Under the pieces are notes generated by a model, which saw only the letters and a program-made list of their open reading frames with translations, made no database searches and was not told where the DNA came from. The position numbers and the translations under genes are program-made. Of a stretch of 64,000 nt of DNA, positions 9,314-17,690 are shown piece after piece. Every line of letters begins with the position of its first letter. Within the stretch, counting starts at the first letter, position 1. Source of the stretch: Sphingobacterium thalpophilum (GTDB taxonomy: Bacteria > Bacteroidota > Bacteroidia > Sphingobacteriales > Sphingobacteriaceae); assembly GCF_901482695.1 (NCBI RefSeq), contig NZ_LR590484.1:5580001-5644000 (forward strand), in the 5' to 3' direction.

Positions 9314-10411
9314 CTAAAAATGATTGTCGAACAATCTGAGCTGCACACCCGTTTTCGGAAACTCGTTTTCATCCACGAAATTGGAAACGGAAATCCCCAG
9401 CAGACGCACTTTGTTGGACAAGGTTAGCTTAGTGAGCAGGCTATGCGCCGTCGCATAAATTTTGTCCTCTGCGTCGAAGCTGCTATCCAAGGTGATGCTA
9501 CGCGTCAGCTGCACAAAATCAGCATATTTTAGCTTAAGGGTGAGGGTTCTGCCGGTAATCTCTTTTTTATCCATCCGTGTCCAGAGCTGCCGGCTCAGCC
9601 TTTGTAAGACCGCATTTAGTTGTTCGATACTCCCAATATCCGACTCAAAAGTATCCTCTATGCCTACCGATTTACTCAGGCGGTTGGGAGTTACCGGCCG
9701 CTCGTCAATTCCCCGAACGATACGGTAAAAGAAATGCCCTGACTTACCGAACCAACGCACCAGATCATCCTCCCGCTGCTTCTTAAGATCCAAGCCCGTA
9801 AACAGGCCGAGTTCGTGCATCTTTTTGGCCGTTACCTTGCCCACTCCGAAGAATTTATCCACAGGCAGCCCCTCCATAAACTTCATAATTTTTGAGGGAC
9901 CAATAAAAGTCAACCCATTGGGTTTGTCCATATCGGAGGCAACCTTCGCGACAAACTTATTGACCGAGATCCCCGCTGAGACAGTCAGATCAAGTTCCGT
10001 CCTGATCGCACTCTTAATTGCCCTTGCGATCTCAATGGCAGAACCTATCCCCTGCTTATCTACCGTCACGTCGAGAAACGCTTCGTCCAGCGACAAAGGT
10101 TCAATCAGATCCGTATAACGGTGGAAGATCTCTCTGATCTGGAAGGACACTTGCCGATACACGTCAAAACGTGGTCGGACAAACAATAGATCTGGACATA
10201 GCTGCAGCGCCTTGCGCGAACTCATCGCCGAACGAACGCCAAATTTACGGGCTTCATAACTCGCCGTGGCCACCACGCCACGGCCATCTGGCGAGCCGCC
10301 CACAGCGATGGCTCTGCCGCGGTACTCCGGAAAATCCCGCTGTTCAACAGATGCATAAAATGCATCCATATCCAGATGGATAATTTTACGGTGGGCCTGT
10401 GACGAATCCAT
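9314..10411 (-). CDS. dinB: DNA polymerase IV (Y-family translesion polymerase)
   Basis: A 365-aa error-prone polymerase. The palm motifs are intact: IIHLDMDAFYASVEQ at the start and PLSLDEAFLDVT with the catalytic acidic pair. An HhH region (FFGVGKVTAKKM) and the little-finger domain follow. The last residues contain QLRLF, which matches a beta-clamp binding motif. Length and domain order are complete. There is no obvious SOS operator. It is a single gene between the peptidase and a divergent small membrane protein gene. Confidence 0.96.
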   Translation of the reverse strand: MDSSQAHRKIIHLDMDAFYASVEQRDFPEYRGRAIAVGGSPDGRGVVATASYEARKFGVRSAMSSRKALQLCPDLLFVRPRFDVYRQVSFQIREIFHRYTDLIEPLSLDEAFLDVTVDKQGIGSAIEIARAIKSAIRTELDLTVSAGISVNKFVAKVASDMDKPNGLTFIGPSKIMKFMEGLPVDKFFGVGKVTAKKMHELGLFTGLDLKKQREDDLVRWFGKSGHFFYRIVRGIDERPVTPNRLSKSVGIEDTFESDIGSIEQLNAVLQRLSRQLWTRMDKKEITGRTLTLKLKYADFVQLTRSITLDSSFDAEDKIYATAHSLLTKLTLSNKVRLLGISVSNFVDENEFPKTGVQLRLFDNHF

Positions 10412-10620
10412 AGGCCAAATTTACAAAAATTAACAAGATTCTTTTTTCCTTATGCCCACACTGTTAGCTGTCAATTTTTTATCTTTAGCTGAAATTAAGG
10501 AGTCCGTAGGGTTAAAACTAAATGGGGCGCATATTGTTTATAGCATGACGCGCCGAAGGATTAAACTACAGGTCAGCAGTTAATAAACGTTTATTGTAAA
10601 AGAAAACAGTACAAAAAGTT

Positions 10621-11025
10621 ATGGAAAATTTACCGGAACAAAAAAGACAGAAATCAGGGTTTAAGAAATTTCTGTTCCTATTATTGCTATTTTTGATCGT
10701 GGGATTCGGATCGTATGTTTACTGGAAATACTACTATGTCTTTGGTGAAGGTGTAAAATCCGGATACTTAAATTACGCTGTCAAAAAAGGAAATGTATTT
10801 AAAACCTATGAGGGAAAGCTTATCCAAGAAGGATTTGGCCGTGCGAAAACCGGTGGCATTGCCAGCAACCAATTTGAATTTTCGATCGAAGATGACTCTG
10901 TCTTCCGTCAGCTTGAATTAAATAGTGGTAAGTATTTTGATCTTCGGTATAAGGAATATCACGGCGTACTGCCTTGGCGCGGCAATACAGTTTACATTGT
11001 TGATCAAATTATCAATATGAAATGA
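10621..11025 (+). CDS. Single-pass membrane protein, conserved hypothetical of Bacteroidota
   Basis: A 134-aa protein. Charged N-terminal 20 residues are followed by one hydrophobic helix (about 20-40) and a C-terminal domain of roughly 90 residues with the conserved segments KKGNVFKTYEGKL, a central F-E-F-S-I-E-D-D and LPWRGNTVYIVD near the end. I recall homologues of this type carrying the misleading label 6-phosphogluconate dehydrogenase; nothing in the sequence supports that activity. The function is unknown. It has its own upstream region of 200 bases after the divergent dinB gene. Confidence 0.8.
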   Translation: MENLPEQKRQKSGFKKFLFLLLLFLIVGFGSYVYWKYYYVFGEGVKSGYLNYAVKKGNVFKTYEGKLIQEGFGRAKTGGIASNQFEFSIEDDSVFRQLELNSGKYFDLRYKEYHGVLPWRGNTVYIVDQIINMK

Positions 11026-11047
11026 CAAAGGAGGGGGCACTTCCTCC

Positions 11048-12001
11048 TTATTCCGTCAGCACATCGCGCACGACAAGCGTCCGGTCAAAATAGCTTTTTA
11101 ATACAGTGCCATCGCCATGCAATGTCCATACTTCCCTGGGAGCGACGAGCTGAATATACCGCAGAATGTCGTTCCAGTCTACATGATCAGAAATATAGAG
11201 TTCAATATCGTTCTGTGCCTGCAGCCGCTTCCAGCCTGAGGCAAACGCCCGTAATACCTTAGTCGCCCGAAAATAACTGTTGAAGGTCATGGGTGGCACC
11301 AGATACACTTTATTTTGGTCACCCTGCCTCATTTCACGTCGGTTGTAGGGTTCGTATTTCAATTTTTTAAAGCCGTGTTGGTCGTAAAGACGATGGTAAG
11401 GCAAGATACCGTTGTGGACCAGCACTTTTTTGTCGGGACAATAGCTGTTGATCAGATCAGTAATCCGCTGCGCTTTACCCAGCACATAGGTGCCCAGCAG
11501 AATATTACTGGCATGGCCCTCCAGTTTCCGGATCTCCTGCACTGGATCGGGATGTATAATATCGGGGTTGGCAAATGTGCTCTCCGTGATCAGCACATCA
11601 GCCTGCTGCACTTCAATAGCTTCACAGGTTTCATCTGACTGCAGCTTATAGTCGCCGGTATAGAGATAACGGACTCCTCTATATACCATCAGGATCTGTG
11701 CCGAGCCCAGTATATGCCCCGCGGGCAACAGGGTGATCTCTACCGATCCGATAGTAAAAGCCGTACGAAACAATTTGACCTGATAAGAATCTTTACGTCT
11801 CTGCTTATATCGATAGTCCATAAATAGCGCCGTACCATGCGTACAATAAACGTAATCATGTCCCGAGCTGGCATGGTCGCCATGGGCATGAGAAACAATA
11901 TTGTGAAGTACGGGACTACTGGCATCGATAAAGAAATCGCCATAACGGCAGTAAAAGCCTTCAGGTTTTCTGACCAAGAAGTCAGCCAATATCATAGACA
12001 T
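11048..12001 (-). CDS. MBL-fold exonuclease-like metallo-hydrolase
   Basis: A 317-aa protein of the metallo-beta-lactamase superfamily, of the kind often annotated as ligase-associated DNA exonuclease or mRNA 3'-end-processing-like. The metal motif VSHAHGDHASSGH is present, followed by the GHILGSAQ segment, TGDY, and a late SDHVDW typical of the beta-CASP-like group. The frame is open to 12079, but the ATG at 12001 lies 4 bases after the coaE stop and gives the usual N-terminus, so it was chosen. It is probably the last gene of the ybbR-coaE operon. The DNA repair role is from family knowledge only. Confidence 0.85.
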   Translation of the reverse strand: MSMILADFLVRKPEGFYCRYGDFFIDASSPVLHNIVSHAHGDHASSGHDYVYCTHGTALFMDYRYKQRRKDSYQVKLFRTAFTIGSVEITLLPAGHILGSAQILMVYRGVRYLYTGDYKLQSDETCEAIEVQQADVLITESTFANPDIIHPDPVQEIRKLEGHASNILLGTYVLGKAQRITDLINSYCPDKKVLVHNGILPYHRLYDQHGFKKLKYEPYNRREMRQGDQNKVYLVPPMTFNSYFRATKVLRAFASGWKRLQAQNDIELYISDHVDWNDILRYIQLVAPREVWTLHGDGTVLKSYFDRTLVVRDVLTE

Positions 12002-12005
12002 ATGC

Positions 12006-12590
12006 TTATTTAAGAAATTTCTGATGTAGTGTCCACACCTGAGGTAGTAGTGGTGTGATACCGTCGTTAACGATGACAAAGTCGGTCAACTGCAATTTTT
12101 CTTCATCAGACAGTTGTTTGCTGATGCGTTCGCGCACCTGCTGCTCGGTCATCCCGTCCCGGTGCATCACCCGCTGAACACGGAGATCCAGGGGAGCGGT
12201 AACCAATATCGTGTAATCGAGCTCTTTGTACGACCCACTTTCAAACAAAAGCGCCGCTTCCTTTAATGAGTAACGGGTCTTTTGGCGTGCTGCCCAGTCT
12301 TTAGCTTCCTGAATAACGATAGGATGCACAATGCTATTGAGGATCTGCAGCTTTTGCGCGTCAGAAAACACTACACGAGCTAAGAATGCTCGGTCCAGCT
12401 GTCCATCCTTATACACGGCCTGGCCAAATTGGGCCACCAGCTTTTCTCTGATACGGCTGTCGGTGTTCATGAGCTTTTTGGCCTCCTCGTCTGCATTGTA
12501 CACGGGGACGCCGAGCATCTGAAAAAGCCTGCAGATGAAGGTCTTGCCCGAACCGATTCCTCCGGTTATTCCTATTTTTAATCCCATCAA
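12006..12590 (-). CDS. coaE: Dephospho-CoA kinase
   Basis: A 194-aa P-loop kinase that phosphorylates the ribose 3'-hydroxyl of dephospho-CoA, the last step of coenzyme A synthesis. Visible are the Walker A GGIGSGKT near residues 9-16, the substrate segment VYNADEEAK, and a region around RVMHRDGM typical of the lid. Length fits the family. It begins a few bases after the ybbR stop and is followed almost directly by the MBL exonuclease gene, so all three are one transcript. Confidence 0.96.
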   Translation of the reverse strand: MMGLKIGITGGIGSGKTFICRLFQMLGVPVYNADEEAKKLMNTDSRIREKLVAQFGQAVYKDGQLDRAFLARVVFSDAQKLQILNSIVHPIVIQEAKDWAARQKTRYSLKEAALLFESGSYKELDYTILVTAPLDLRVQRVMHRDGMTEQQVRERISKQLSDEEKLQLTDFVIVNDGITPLLPQVWTLHQKFLK

Positions 12591-12596
12591 TATTCG

Positions 12597-13547
12597 TTAT
12601 TTACGTACAAAGAAATCCACATTCTGTGGCACTATACTGATAATCTTACAATAATCAGGCACCTTGGTCAGAAGGACCGGAAGATATTGCACCTCGTTCT
12701 TCTCCCAGTCTGCCAGGTCGACGACGGCTTCAAAATCACGTGAGGTATACTTGTTATAATCCTTGACCGACATAAGTACAGTGATGACCACCTTACTGGG
12801 ATTGGGCCGCACGGAGCTATAGCGCTGACCGTTTTCCACCTTGATCGGCAGCTCAATAATTTTCTCTGTCAGCTCCCCTACCGGCATCAGCACCTCCACG
12901 GAGGTGGGATAAACATTAATATTCGCTTTTTGGTTGCGGGCCAGGTTGGCCACCGTGCGTACATCACGCTCCACATCCTTTCCACGTACTGTATCCGTTT
13001 CCCAATACTCGATCGTGGACACATCCTCGTACGGTCCTGTGATCGTCACATAAGCAGGAGTCACCTTTGTATCCGCGATAATGCCATATCCTCGCTTAAA
13101 GAAAATACTGGAGAGTGGTTTGACCGGAACTTTTCGCTGTGTCTGCTTTGAAAAATCGAAAAAAAGCGTATCCGGACTAACAGATATCACGCGCTGCTCG
13201 TGCGGAAACTGCCGGTTGATAAACCCCAGCTGGTTGGAAAATACAATCCAGTCCTTGGTTTTCAGGGAACTGAGGTCCACCTGAACCTTTGGTGTTTCGA
13301 GTGCAGCTTTGGAAAACAGAAATTGCCAGCCGGTCATCTCCAGCTTGACCTTCACGGTATCCGATTGCTGTGGGTGAAAAGCCCGCTTTTCGGGCAGGTT
13401 GACATATTCGATCGCCGCTTTGACCGTCACAGTATACTGGTTTGAAATCGAAAACAACAACCAGGCTAACAACGAAATTCCAACACAGCGCACAAAGATA
13501 TTGATCTTGCGCCGCTGGGTCTTGTTTAGTCGAACTGCATGTGCCAT
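12597..13547 (-). CDS. YbbR-like (CdaR family) membrane-anchored protein
   Basis: A 316-aa protein with one N-terminal membrane helix (about 19-38) followed by an extracytoplasmic region containing YbbR-like beta repeats. In Firmicutes YbbR (CdaR) regulates the diadenylate cyclase CdaA. The sequence shows repeated V-x-P-D-T-L and V-x-I-T-G-P-type strands. In Bacteroidota it usually lies between yajC and coaE; here it is next to coaE, but two unrelated genes separate it from yajC. The start is the only good ATG of the frame. Confidence 0.85.
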   Translation of the reverse strand: MAHAVRLNKTQRRKINIFVRCVGISLLAWLLFSISNQYTVTVKAAIEYVNLPEKRAFHPQQSDTVKVKLEMTGWQFLFSKAALETPKVQVDLSSLKTKDWIVFSNQLGFINRQFPHEQRVISVSPDTLFFDFSKQTQRKVPVKPLSSIFFKRGYGIIADTKVTPAYVTITGPYEDVSTIEYWETDTVRGKDVERDVRTVANLARNQKANINVYPTSVEVLMPVGELTEKIIELPIKVENGQRYSSVRPNPSKVVITVLMSVKDYNKYTSRDFEAVVDLADWEKNEVQYLPVLLTKVPDYCKIISIVPQNVDFFVRK

Positions 13548-13682
13548 GTTACAAACTTAATCAATTTGCGTAAAATATGATCGATGGAACTTGTAAAACT
13601 TGGATCACACTTCCTATAGACCTCCCTTTGCCCTCATTTGGCGCGCCATTACCATCCGGAAACAGACCAGGGTGCAACACGG

Positions 13683-14672
13683 CTAACCGGCCGATTGAAT
13701 GACGGTTAGCCCTTCCATCGCCTGACGCTCTTTGGCAGATAAGGTCTTAAGCACTTCAGAAGCAGCTTCTATATCGCTCCTTTTGGCGTTAGCGCTTACT
13801 TCAAGAAAAAGTTCAGACACCGCGGTCCACAAGGAAGCTATTTCAACAAATGCCTGATAAGCCGTATATAGCTGTTCGATCTGCAGCAGTTGACAACTTT
13901 CTTTTAAAAAATCACGATATAGGTTCCGAAACAATGCACCGCCCGTACCTGCTCTTTCCATAAAGGTAGCGGCCATCTCAAATTCGCGAGCTTTGGAGGT
14001 ACTGCCGTCAAACCAGCGCATGACCTCGCGGCTCGCCTTCAGAATTCCTTTATACGCGACATTGCTAATTGGTGGTGACAGGTATTCACGCGCGTTGTTG
14101 ATCAGTGCTGTACGCAGAGCCATTTCGATATCAATGTCCTGAGGAGTCCGCTCTATTTGATAGTACAAATTCTTCGAAGCCATGGGACCTTTGGCCGCCC
14201 TGGCTCTGCCCAGACTGTCCAATGAGGTTTGGACCCTCCCCCCCTGCTGGCGTGTATCCACCAGGAAAGCAGCCTTGCTATCATAGCCATAAATCGCAGC
14301 ATAATGACCCGCAAAATGAAAAGGGTGGGTAAAATACTCGAGATGATAGGCATCCAGCTTAAGGCCGACGACGTGTCCGTCATCCAGGAGCTGCTTAACT
14401 TCTTTCCAGGCTTTCGCCTTTGAAGAAGTTTCCTTGACCATAAGTTCCAGATGTAAATTTTTACAGATATTGCGGGTAAGCAGATCTGTTTTGATCCGCC
14501 CGCCCAGGAAAGGAAATTCCATGCCTTTCATTTTCCAATAAAGGAAGCTCAGCCCCTCACCAAGTCCAAAAAGCATAGGTTCTGAGAGTGTTATTCCTAG
14601 ATGCTTCAATAATGTTCCTGTTGCCGTTGTTTCACAGTGTTGTCCGTCGAATACCTCTATAGTATTTATCAT
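13683..14672 (-). CDS. BtrH N-terminal domain / DUF4872 protein
   Basis: A 329-aa protein matching the BtrH-type family (butirosin acyltransferase BtrH, which transfers an acyl group from a carrier protein to an amine). Visible are the early DGQHCETTATGTLL with Cys13, the family-like GLGEGLSFLYWKMKG, His123 in FAGHYAAIYGYD and Asp139 in LVDT. These could form a Cys-His-Asp triad of a papain/C39-like fold. The C-terminal half is alpha-helical, as in DUF4872. No carrier protein or biosynthetic cluster lies nearby, so the substrate is unknown. It stands between yajC and ybbR, breaking a block that is usually contiguous. Confidence 0.8.
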   Translation of the reverse strand: MINTIEVFDGQHCETTATGTLLKHLGITLSEPMLFGLGEGLSFLYWKMKGMEFPFLGGRIKTDLLTRNICKNLHLELMVKETSSKAKAWKEVKQLLDDGHVVGLKLDAYHLEYFTHPFHFAGHYAAIYGYDSKAAFLVDTRQQGGRVQTSLDSLGRARAAKGPMASKNLYYQIERTPQDIDIEMALRTALINNAREYLSPPISNVAYKGILKASREVMRWFDGSTSKAREFEMAATFMERAGTGGALFRNLYRDFLKESCQLLQIEQLYTAYQAFVEIASLWTAVSELFLEVSANAKRSDIEAASEVLKTLSAKERQAMEGLTVIQSAG

Positions 14673-14865
14673 ATCGTGTTTTTATTCAAAGTTAGTTTAG
14701 AGTAATGACAGCTACATGTCAACTACACGAGACGGACCTGCCATCGAAAAGTACATAGCGCAGGAATACGTATACAGCAAATGTGTTTAGGCATTGTCTG
14801 AACCTCGTCTTACAAATAGCAGCGAAAGAAGGTCTGGCGGCTTCGACGGTATTGAGCGACACATA

Positions 14866-15085
14866 AGGGGACATCACGGGACTAAATTGACACCAAATTC
14901 GGTAGTAATAGGGTAATTACAAGGATATAACAGGGGGTTAACAGGGGTATAACAGGGGTAAATCCCTGTTATACCCCTGTTATCTGAGTGTAAAAGTAGT
15001 GTTACTTCCTCTTTATATGAGAATTTGGTATTAACTTGGTACTAACTTGGTTATAAGTTGATGATAGCAATTATAAACTAATAAA
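14866..15085. repeat. 11-nt periodic repeat tract upstream of the DUF6266 gene
   Basis: The tract repeats with an 11-base period. At 14899-14964 six units read close to A-GGGG-TATAAC, with the two nearest to identical at 14932-14953. An inverted copy follows at 14964-14986. A second block at 15025-15057 has three units of TTGGTATTAAC type. Weaker units can be read from 14866 and up to 15085. The phase shifts between the blocks. Eleven bases is about one DNA turn, so each unit would face the same side of the helix. It lies directly before the DUF6266 start at 15095. It fills most of the gene-free 14673-15094; the rest (14673-14865) shows nothing I can name. Confidence 0.75.
14940..14981. repeat. 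18-bp perfect inverted repeat inside the 11-nt tract
   Basis: Arms 14940-14957 and 14964-14981 are exact reverse complements, AACAGGGGTATAACAGGG and its complement, around the 6-base loop GTAAAT. In RNA it would form a strong hairpin. In DNA it marks the point where the direct 11-nt units turn to the opposite orientation. There is no T-run, so it is not a standard terminator. Confidence 0.85.
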
Positions 15086-15094
15086 GAAACGACT

Positions 15095-15730
15095 ATGGCA
15101 ATTTTACAGAACGGCCCGAACGGACCTATTACCGGAAAATTTGGCTCTGTCAGTGCTTATCTCCTGAATGGACAGAATATTGTACGTGGGCCAAAAAGAA
15201 AACGTACCTCTCCACCTAGCGAATCAGAGCTCCTAAACAGGAAAAAGCAAAAAATTGCTGGTAGATTTGCCGGAGACAATAAGGCGATATTTGATTTTGG
15301 CTACCAGTTTATGGCGGAAAAGGGCAGTCGCATAGGTGCATTCCAATTGGCTCAACGTCACATTTTCAAGGATGCCCTGGAGCTGGATACGGAGAACAAT
15401 CCTTTTGTAAACCCCGAGAAGCTGATCGTGTTTGCAGGACAGTTGACACCATTGCCCAGTTGTGAAGTTAGCCTTCATGGTGATACGATTGATCTCAAAT
15501 GGACCTCCAATGGTCAGTATGACGACAATATCTATAAACTCAACCTTGCATTGTTGGGTTTATATGGTGAGTCTCATTTGCAAACCTCAATTGCAGAAGT
15601 GAAACAAGGAGCGTGCACAATACAGTTTGATGGGATAAGTCGGAAAAATTGCGATTACCATGTCTATGTATGTATTTGGGATACATATAAAGGCGCCTTT
15701 TCAAACTCTACCTACTGCGGCGTAATATAG
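15095..15730 (+). CDS. DUF6266 family protein
   Basis: A 211-aa protein. The N-terminus follows the strongly conserved pattern of DUF6266: a MAILQNG start, GPITGKFGSVSAYLLNGQ, a basic RGPKRKR region and then a helical segment. The C-terminal half is beta-rich and looks like an immunoglobulin- or fibronectin-like fold, with W-T-S-N-G and Y-D-D-N segments and an end Y-H-V-Y-V-C-I-W-D. There is no signal peptide or membrane helix. The function is unknown; Sphingobacteriales often have several paralogues. The gene is on the plus strand inside a minus-strand housekeeping block and is preceded by the 11-nt repeat tract, so it looks like an insertion. Confidence 0.85.
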   Translation: MAILQNGPNGPITGKFGSVSAYLLNGQNIVRGPKRKRTSPPSESELLNRKKQKIAGRFAGDNKAIFDFGYQFMAEKGSRIGAFQLAQRHIFKDALELDTENNPFVNPEKLIVFAGQLTPLPSCEVSLHGDTIDLKWTSNGQYDDNIYKLNLALLGLYGESHLQTSIAEVKQGACTIQFDGISRKNCDYHVYVCIWDTYKGAFSNSTYCGVI

Positions 15731-15814
15731 CAACAAACAAAGCACGTGCTGAGGCATGAAAACAGCCGGGACAGCCGACATAATCGTACATGGGTTGAAA
15801 GAGAGAAGAGGAGC

Positions 15815-15848
15815 AAAAAAGCCAGTCCATTTTGGAGACTGGCCTTTT
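15815..15848. terminator. Bidirectional rho-independent terminator
   Basis: Stem GCCAGTC / GACTGGC with a 9-base loop, an A-run on the left and CTTTTAT on the right. It lies between the convergent DUF6266 gene and yajC and can end both. Confidence 0.85.
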
Positions 15849-15868
15849 ATTTCGTTGAAAAATTACGT

Positions 15869-16183
15869 TTAAGCACTTTTTTCAGTTGCATTTGCAGCTT
15901 TTGAAGCATCCAAAGCAACCGCTGATTTATCAAATCGGATTCTTACACCGGAACCTACATCAACCAGAAATGTTGTGTCTGACACTTCCACAATGCGGCC
16001 GTGGATACCTGCTGTTGTAACGATCTTCGAGTTTACACCCAATTCTTCAATATATTTCTTATGTTCCTTTTGCTTCTTCATCTGCGGTCTGATCATGAAG
16101 AAATAAAATACCACAATGATTAAAACCATGGGTAAAAAGCTCATCATATTCCCGCCCGCTGCTTGTAATAATACTGTATTCAT
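15869..16183 (-). CDS. yajC: Preprotein translocase subunit YajC
   Basis: A 104-aa Sec-associated membrane protein. One N-terminal helix (about 15-32) is followed by the invariant FYFFMIRPQ-x-KKQKEHKK region and a small basic domain with VTTAGIHGRI and a Y/F-D-K-S end. YajC binds SecD/SecF and assists export. Length is usual. It follows DUF1573 and nusB on the same strand, in the usual Bacteroidota order; the usual next gene, ybbR, lies over 2 kb away behind the BtrH and DUF6266 genes. Confidence 0.95.
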   Translation of the reverse strand: MNTVLLQAAGGNMMSFLPMVLIIVVFYFFMIRPQMKKQKEHKKYIEELGVNSKIVTTAGIHGRIVEVSDTTFLVDVGSGVRIRFDKSAVALDASKAANATEKSA

Positions 16184-16209
16184 CTTTTATTTATTCGTTT
16201 AATAATTTG

Positions 16210-16668
16210 TTATTTCGCTAATACTTCACCTTTTAGCTGCACCGTAGTCATGCCATTGGAAGCGTTCGATTGGACGGTAATGATCTTTTGTTGCTTACCG
16301 ACCTGTCCTTCGCTGTTAAAAGTCACATGGATTTCGGATGTTGCCCCCGGTAGAATCGGACTCTTCGAAAACTCAGGCTGAGTGCAGCCGCATGAAGCGG
16401 TTACTTTGGAAAGAATAACTGGGGCATCCCCAGTGTTTTTCAGAATAAAGGTATGTTTCACCTGTGCACCTTCCTTTACCTGCCCAAAATCAAACGCCGG
16501 CTCCTCAAACTCCACTTTCCCCATTTGGGCAGCTGCCTTAGAAAGACTGTCCGACGCGACCACTTCGCTGCTGACCTTTGCTTCTTCTTTCCCTTTCTGT
16601 GCATTGCCGCAGGAAACGAAAAATACCGCTGTCAGCGCTAAAACCGAATATTTACTCAAGTTCTTCAT
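16210..16668 (-). CDS. DUF1573 lipoprotein
   Basis: A 152-aa protein with a lipoprotein signal: hydrophobic residues 8-18, then FVSC with a lipidated Cys at about 20. The rest is a single DUF1573 (ASH/HYDIN-like, immunoglobulin-fold) domain, with FDFGQVKEGAQVKHTFILKN, the SCGCT motif and a P-x-L-P-G-x-T-S region. Such proteins probably act outside the cytoplasm; the exact role is unknown. It lies between nusB and yajC with short gaps and shares their transcript. Confidence 0.9.
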   Translation of the reverse strand: MKNLSKYSVLALTAVFFVSCGNAQKGKEEAKVSSEVVASDSLSKAAAQMGKVEFEEPAFDFGQVKEGAQVKHTFILKNTGDAPVILSKVTASCGCTQPEFSKSPILPGATSEIHVTFNSEGQVGKQQKIITVQSNASNGMTTVQLKGEVLAK

Positions 16669-16681
16669 CGTTGATGTTTAG

Positions 16682-17629
16682 TTAATCCCTCAAACCACGA
16701 CCTGCTTTCTGAATCCTACCCTGCTGATTCAGGTCGTTCAATATTTTGTCCAATATACCATTAATAAATGTATTGCTCTTTAAAGTACTGAATACCTTAG
16801 AGATTTCAATATACTCATTAATTGTCACTTTTACCGGAATCGACGGAAAATTTATTAGCTCACAGATGGCCATACGCATCAACAGCGTATCCATCAATGC
16901 AATACGATCGGATTCCCAGTTTTTTGTTTTCTCCGAAATAAGCTTCTGATATTCATTGGTATTGCGGATCGTTTTGCCCAGCAATGCCAAAATATAGTCA
17001 CTGTCATCGTTCCAGTTTTGCGTGATCTCAGCCAGCTTGTTCTTACGCGGATCTTCCGAACTAAAGTTCTTAAAAGTCTTCGCAATCAAGGCCTGCAACA
17101 CTTCTTTATCGACAGGCCAGTTGATGAATTTCTCTTCAAATACCTGCTCAATGACCGGAGATTTCAGAATGATTTTCTTGAAGATATGCTTGATGATATC
17201 TTTTTCCGTACCGATCGAACGGTCCTCCTGCTGCAGATATTCCAGATACGCTTCCGAATCTTTCAACTGCAAAAATACTGTCCGGACGATCTCTGGATCA
17301 AAGCTCCATGAAATCTTATATTTTTTGACGCCTTCTGCATATTGCGGATTTTGCCGCAACGACTCAATAAAGGTATTGGTACTCAATTTGGTCGTCAACG
17401 ACAGATCTTTTTCAGTTGGCAAGAACTTGTTGGCTCTGCCTTCTGCATCGATCAGTACATAATCGGCTACTTCATCCAATAGATTCAGTGTCCAGATGTA
17501 CATCTCATAGACTTCATCCACATTTTTTAATAGTGCTTTTTCAAATGTCTTGATGTCTTTGTCTTCTGAAAGACTGTACGCATAAAGCGTTTGCACTACT
17601 TTAACCCGCAGGTGTCTCCTGTTTAACAT
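16682..17629 (-). CDS. nusB: Transcription antitermination factor NusB (long Bacteroidota form)
   Basis: A 315-aa protein. The frame is open to 17752, but the ATG at 17629 starts MLNRRHLRVKVVQTLYAY, the normal N-terminus for this group. The C-terminal 130 residues form the NusB helical domain, with VTINEYIEISKVFST and a W-x-x-D-R-I-A-L-M-D-T-L-L-M-R region. The long N-terminal part is a Bacteroidota-specific extension; E. coli NusB is about 140 aa. It acts with NusE on boxA to antiterminate rRNA transcription. It heads the nusB-DUF1573-yajC string. Confidence 0.93.
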   Translation of the reverse strand: MLNRRHLRVKVVQTLYAYSLSEDKDIKTFEKALLKNVDEVYEMYIWTLNLLDEVADYVLIDAEGRANKFLPTEKDLSLTTKLSTNTFIESLRQNPQYAEGVKKYKISWSFDPEIVRTVFLQLKDSEAYLEYLQQEDRSIGTEKDIIKHIFKKIILKSPVIEQVFEEKFINWPVDKEVLQALIAKTFKNFSSEDPRKNKLAEITQNWNDDSDYILALLGKTIRNTNEYQKLISEKTKNWESDRIALMDTLLMRMAICELINFPSIPVKVTINEYIEISKVFSTLKSNTFINGILDKILNDLNQQGRIQKAGRGLRD

Positions 17630-17690
17630 AGTAATTTTAAAGAACGATTTTTTATAAAATAATAATAAAGAACGATTTTTGGATTGAAGA

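Noticed and set aside
14905..14962. Similarity of ATAACAGGGGTAA to the I-SceI homing-endonuclease site
   Set aside because: Only a partial match, arising from the 11-nt repeat unit; there is no intron or endonuclease gene nearby.
14899..15057. CRISPR array in the repeat tract
   Set aside because: Units are 11 bases long, directly adjacent without spacers, and no cas genes are present.
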